9,106 bases of DNA from Actinomycetes bacterium (GTDB taxonomy: Bacteria > Actinomycetota > Actinomycetes > S36-B12), in contig JAUHZW010000074.1 in the NCBI GenBank assembly GCA_030425745.1, forward strand, positions 1-9,106. The letters are read 5' to 3'. Below, piece by piece: positions 8,169 to 9,106 of this stretch. Both the position numbers and the translations under genes were made by a program. The notes beneath the pieces are model-generated. The model was not told where the DNA came from and did not search any database. It worked only from the letters and a program-made list of their open reading frames with translations. Numbering within the stretch: position 1 is the stretch's first letter; every line of letters begins with the position of its first letter.

Positions 8169-9019
8169 CACTCTCCGAATGCGGCCATCGTGTTGGCGTA
8201 GAGCCGCCGGCACAGTTCTGCCTCGTCCACGCCCCTGCGCTCCGCCATGAAGCGGACCGTGTGCGGCATCAGGTAAGACGCGTTCGGCTTGCCCCGATGC
8301 GGCACCGGGGTCAGGTAGGGAGCATCCGTCTCGACCAGCAGCAGGTCATCGGGAACGACGTCCAGGGCCTCGCGCAGGCCCTCGTTGGCCTTGAACGTGA
8401 CCGGCCCGGCGAACGACATGTACCAACCGTGCTCAGCACAGATGCGAGCCATGGCCGCGTCGCCGCTGAAGCAGTGGAACACCACGGTGTCCGGGGCACC
8501 TTGGCTCTGGAGCACGCTGATGACGTCGTCGTGGGAGTCGCGGTCGTGGATGACGAGCGCCTTGCCGAGTTCCTTGGCCAGGTCGATGTGCCGGCGGAAG
8601 GAGTGCTGCTGCGGGCCGCGAAGCTCCTCACCGGTGCGGTAGTAGTCCAGCCCGGTCTCGCCCACTGCGCGGACGACGCCGTCCTGAGCCAGCACCGCGA
8701 TCTCGTCGATGGCTGCATCAAGCGCAGCAGCCCCCTCACGGTCATGGATGCGCGCCGCATCATTGGGATGCACCGAGACGCCGACGACGACGTTCGGCCG
8801 GGTCTTGGCGAGCTCGACCGAGTGGCGGGCGTAGTCGACGTCGCAGCCGATCTGCACCACCTTGGGCACGCCGACAGCCGCCGCCATGGCGAGCAGTTCA
8901 TCGGGGTCGGGGACGGAATCGCCGTGCAGATAGCGGTCGTGGAGGTTGAGGTGGGTGTGTGAGTCGATGACAGGGGCCGCGAGCGGCTCCGGTGGCGCGA
9001 TCAGGCCCTCGGCCGTCAC
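8165..9019 (-). CDS. tatD: TatD family metal-dependent hydrolase / DNase
   Basis: TatD proteins are metal-dependent TIM-barrel hydrolases with 3'-5' exonuclease activity on DNA; the physiological role in actinobacteria is less certain. The 284-residue protein keeps all expected metal ligands: the HTH pair His21/His23 in IDSHTHLN, Glu121 in VGETGLDYY, His158 in VIHDRD, His182 in FHCFSG, and Asp232 in VETDAPYL. The conserved VSVHPN (81-86) and PxRGKxN-type loop (HRGKPN, 241-246) are present. An extra Pro/Ala-rich N-terminus of about 16 residues precedes the barrel. The GTG at 9019 overlaps the metG stop as GTGA. The open frame extends upstream to 9091, but that part is metG in another frame. 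The metG-tatD-rsmA order is classical, though in M. tuberculosis rpfB lies between tatD and rsmA; here tatD and rsmA overlap by four bases. Confidence 0.95.
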   Translation of the reverse strand: MTAEGLIAPPEPLAAPVIDSHTHLNLHDRYLHGDSVPDPDELLAMAAAVGVPKVVQIGCDVDYARHSVELAKTRPNVVVGVSVHPNDAARIHDREGAAALDAAIDEIAVLAQDGVVRAVGETGLDYYRTGEELRGPQQHSFRRHIDLAKELGKALVIHDRDSHDDVISVLQSQGAPDTVVFHCFSGDAAMARICAEHGWYMSFAGPVTFKANEGLREALDVVPDDLLLVETDAPYLTPVPHRGKPNASYLMPHTVRFMAERRGVDEAELCRRLYANTMAAFGEW

Positions 9020-9106
9020 TCGTCGACCTCGATCCGCGGGAAGAGTGCCGCACCCTTGGTCACCGCGGTGCCCGGTGCGAGCTGGCCCCACGTGGCGACG
9101 TTCGCG
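9016..9106 (-). CDS. metG: Methionyl-tRNA synthetase, last 29 residues only
   Basis: Reading leftward from the window edge, the frame that ends in TGA at 9018-9016 gives 29 residues, including ATWGQLAPGTAV and ending in GAALFPRIEVDE. The LFPRI ending is the usual C-terminus of bacterial MetRS lacking the dimerisation domain, and metG directly upstream of tatD is a common actinobacterial arrangement. MetRS charges tRNA-Met. The catalytic HIGH and KMSKS motifs would lie outside the window. The stop overlaps the tatD GTG by four bases. Identification rests on a short tail plus context. Confidence 0.75.
   Translation of the reverse strand, partial: ANVATWGQLAPGTAVTKGAALFPRIEVDE

Noticed and set aside
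8261..8962. 233-residue rightward frame opposite tatD
   Set aside because: It is antisense to a tatD with all metal ligands present; it is a GC-driven shadow.

Overview
The window is chromosomal DNA from a high-GC Gram-positive bacterium (Actinobacteria). Grounds: strongly G/C-rich third codon positions, very long antisense shadow frames, mostly GTG starts, and gene families and order typical of the phylum (radA, a short Nudix-less mutY, clpC, and metG-tatD-rsmA-ispE). No genus can be named from sequence alone. Almost all of the window is ordinary housekeeping DNA. No CRISPR array, transposase, phage gene, tRNA or rRNA was seen.

Left part (1-3133): the 3' end of radA runs rightward. It is followed by two unrecognised rightward genes: a predicted secreted protein (447-1226) and a 66-residue aromatic-rich membrane protein (1300-1500). 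Next comes a leftward gene for a membrane-anchored, four-cysteine protein (1535-2185), which diverges from the rightward adenine glycosylase gene mutY (2243-3133). In Mycobacterium tuberculosis the comparable order is radA, disA, a leftward membrane-protein gene, canB, mutY. Here disA and canB are absent from those positions, and the two unrecognised genes sit in the disA position.

Middle (3144-6365): a single-pass membrane protein of unknown function (3144-3614) lies 48 nt downstream of clpC (3663-6179), both leftward. ClpC is the AAA+ unfoldase that feeds ClpP. A 186-nt gap upstream of clpC probably holds its promoter. It contains a weak ClgR-like inverted repeat and a weak candidate ispE terminator.

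Right part (6366-9106): a tight leftward operon, metG (3' end) - tatD - rsmA - ispE. Two junctions are four-base GTGA stop/start overlaps and the third gap is 6 nt, which points to translational coupling. The rpf gene often found between tatD and rsmA is absent. These genes cover methionyl-tRNA charging, a metal-dependent DNase, 16S rRNA dimethylation and the CDP-ME kinase step of isoprenoid synthesis.

No clear new biological system was found. The stretch most worth following is 359-2242, where the radA-mutY interval lacks disA and carries uncharacterised envelope proteins, several apparently read from leaderless GTG-start transcripts.
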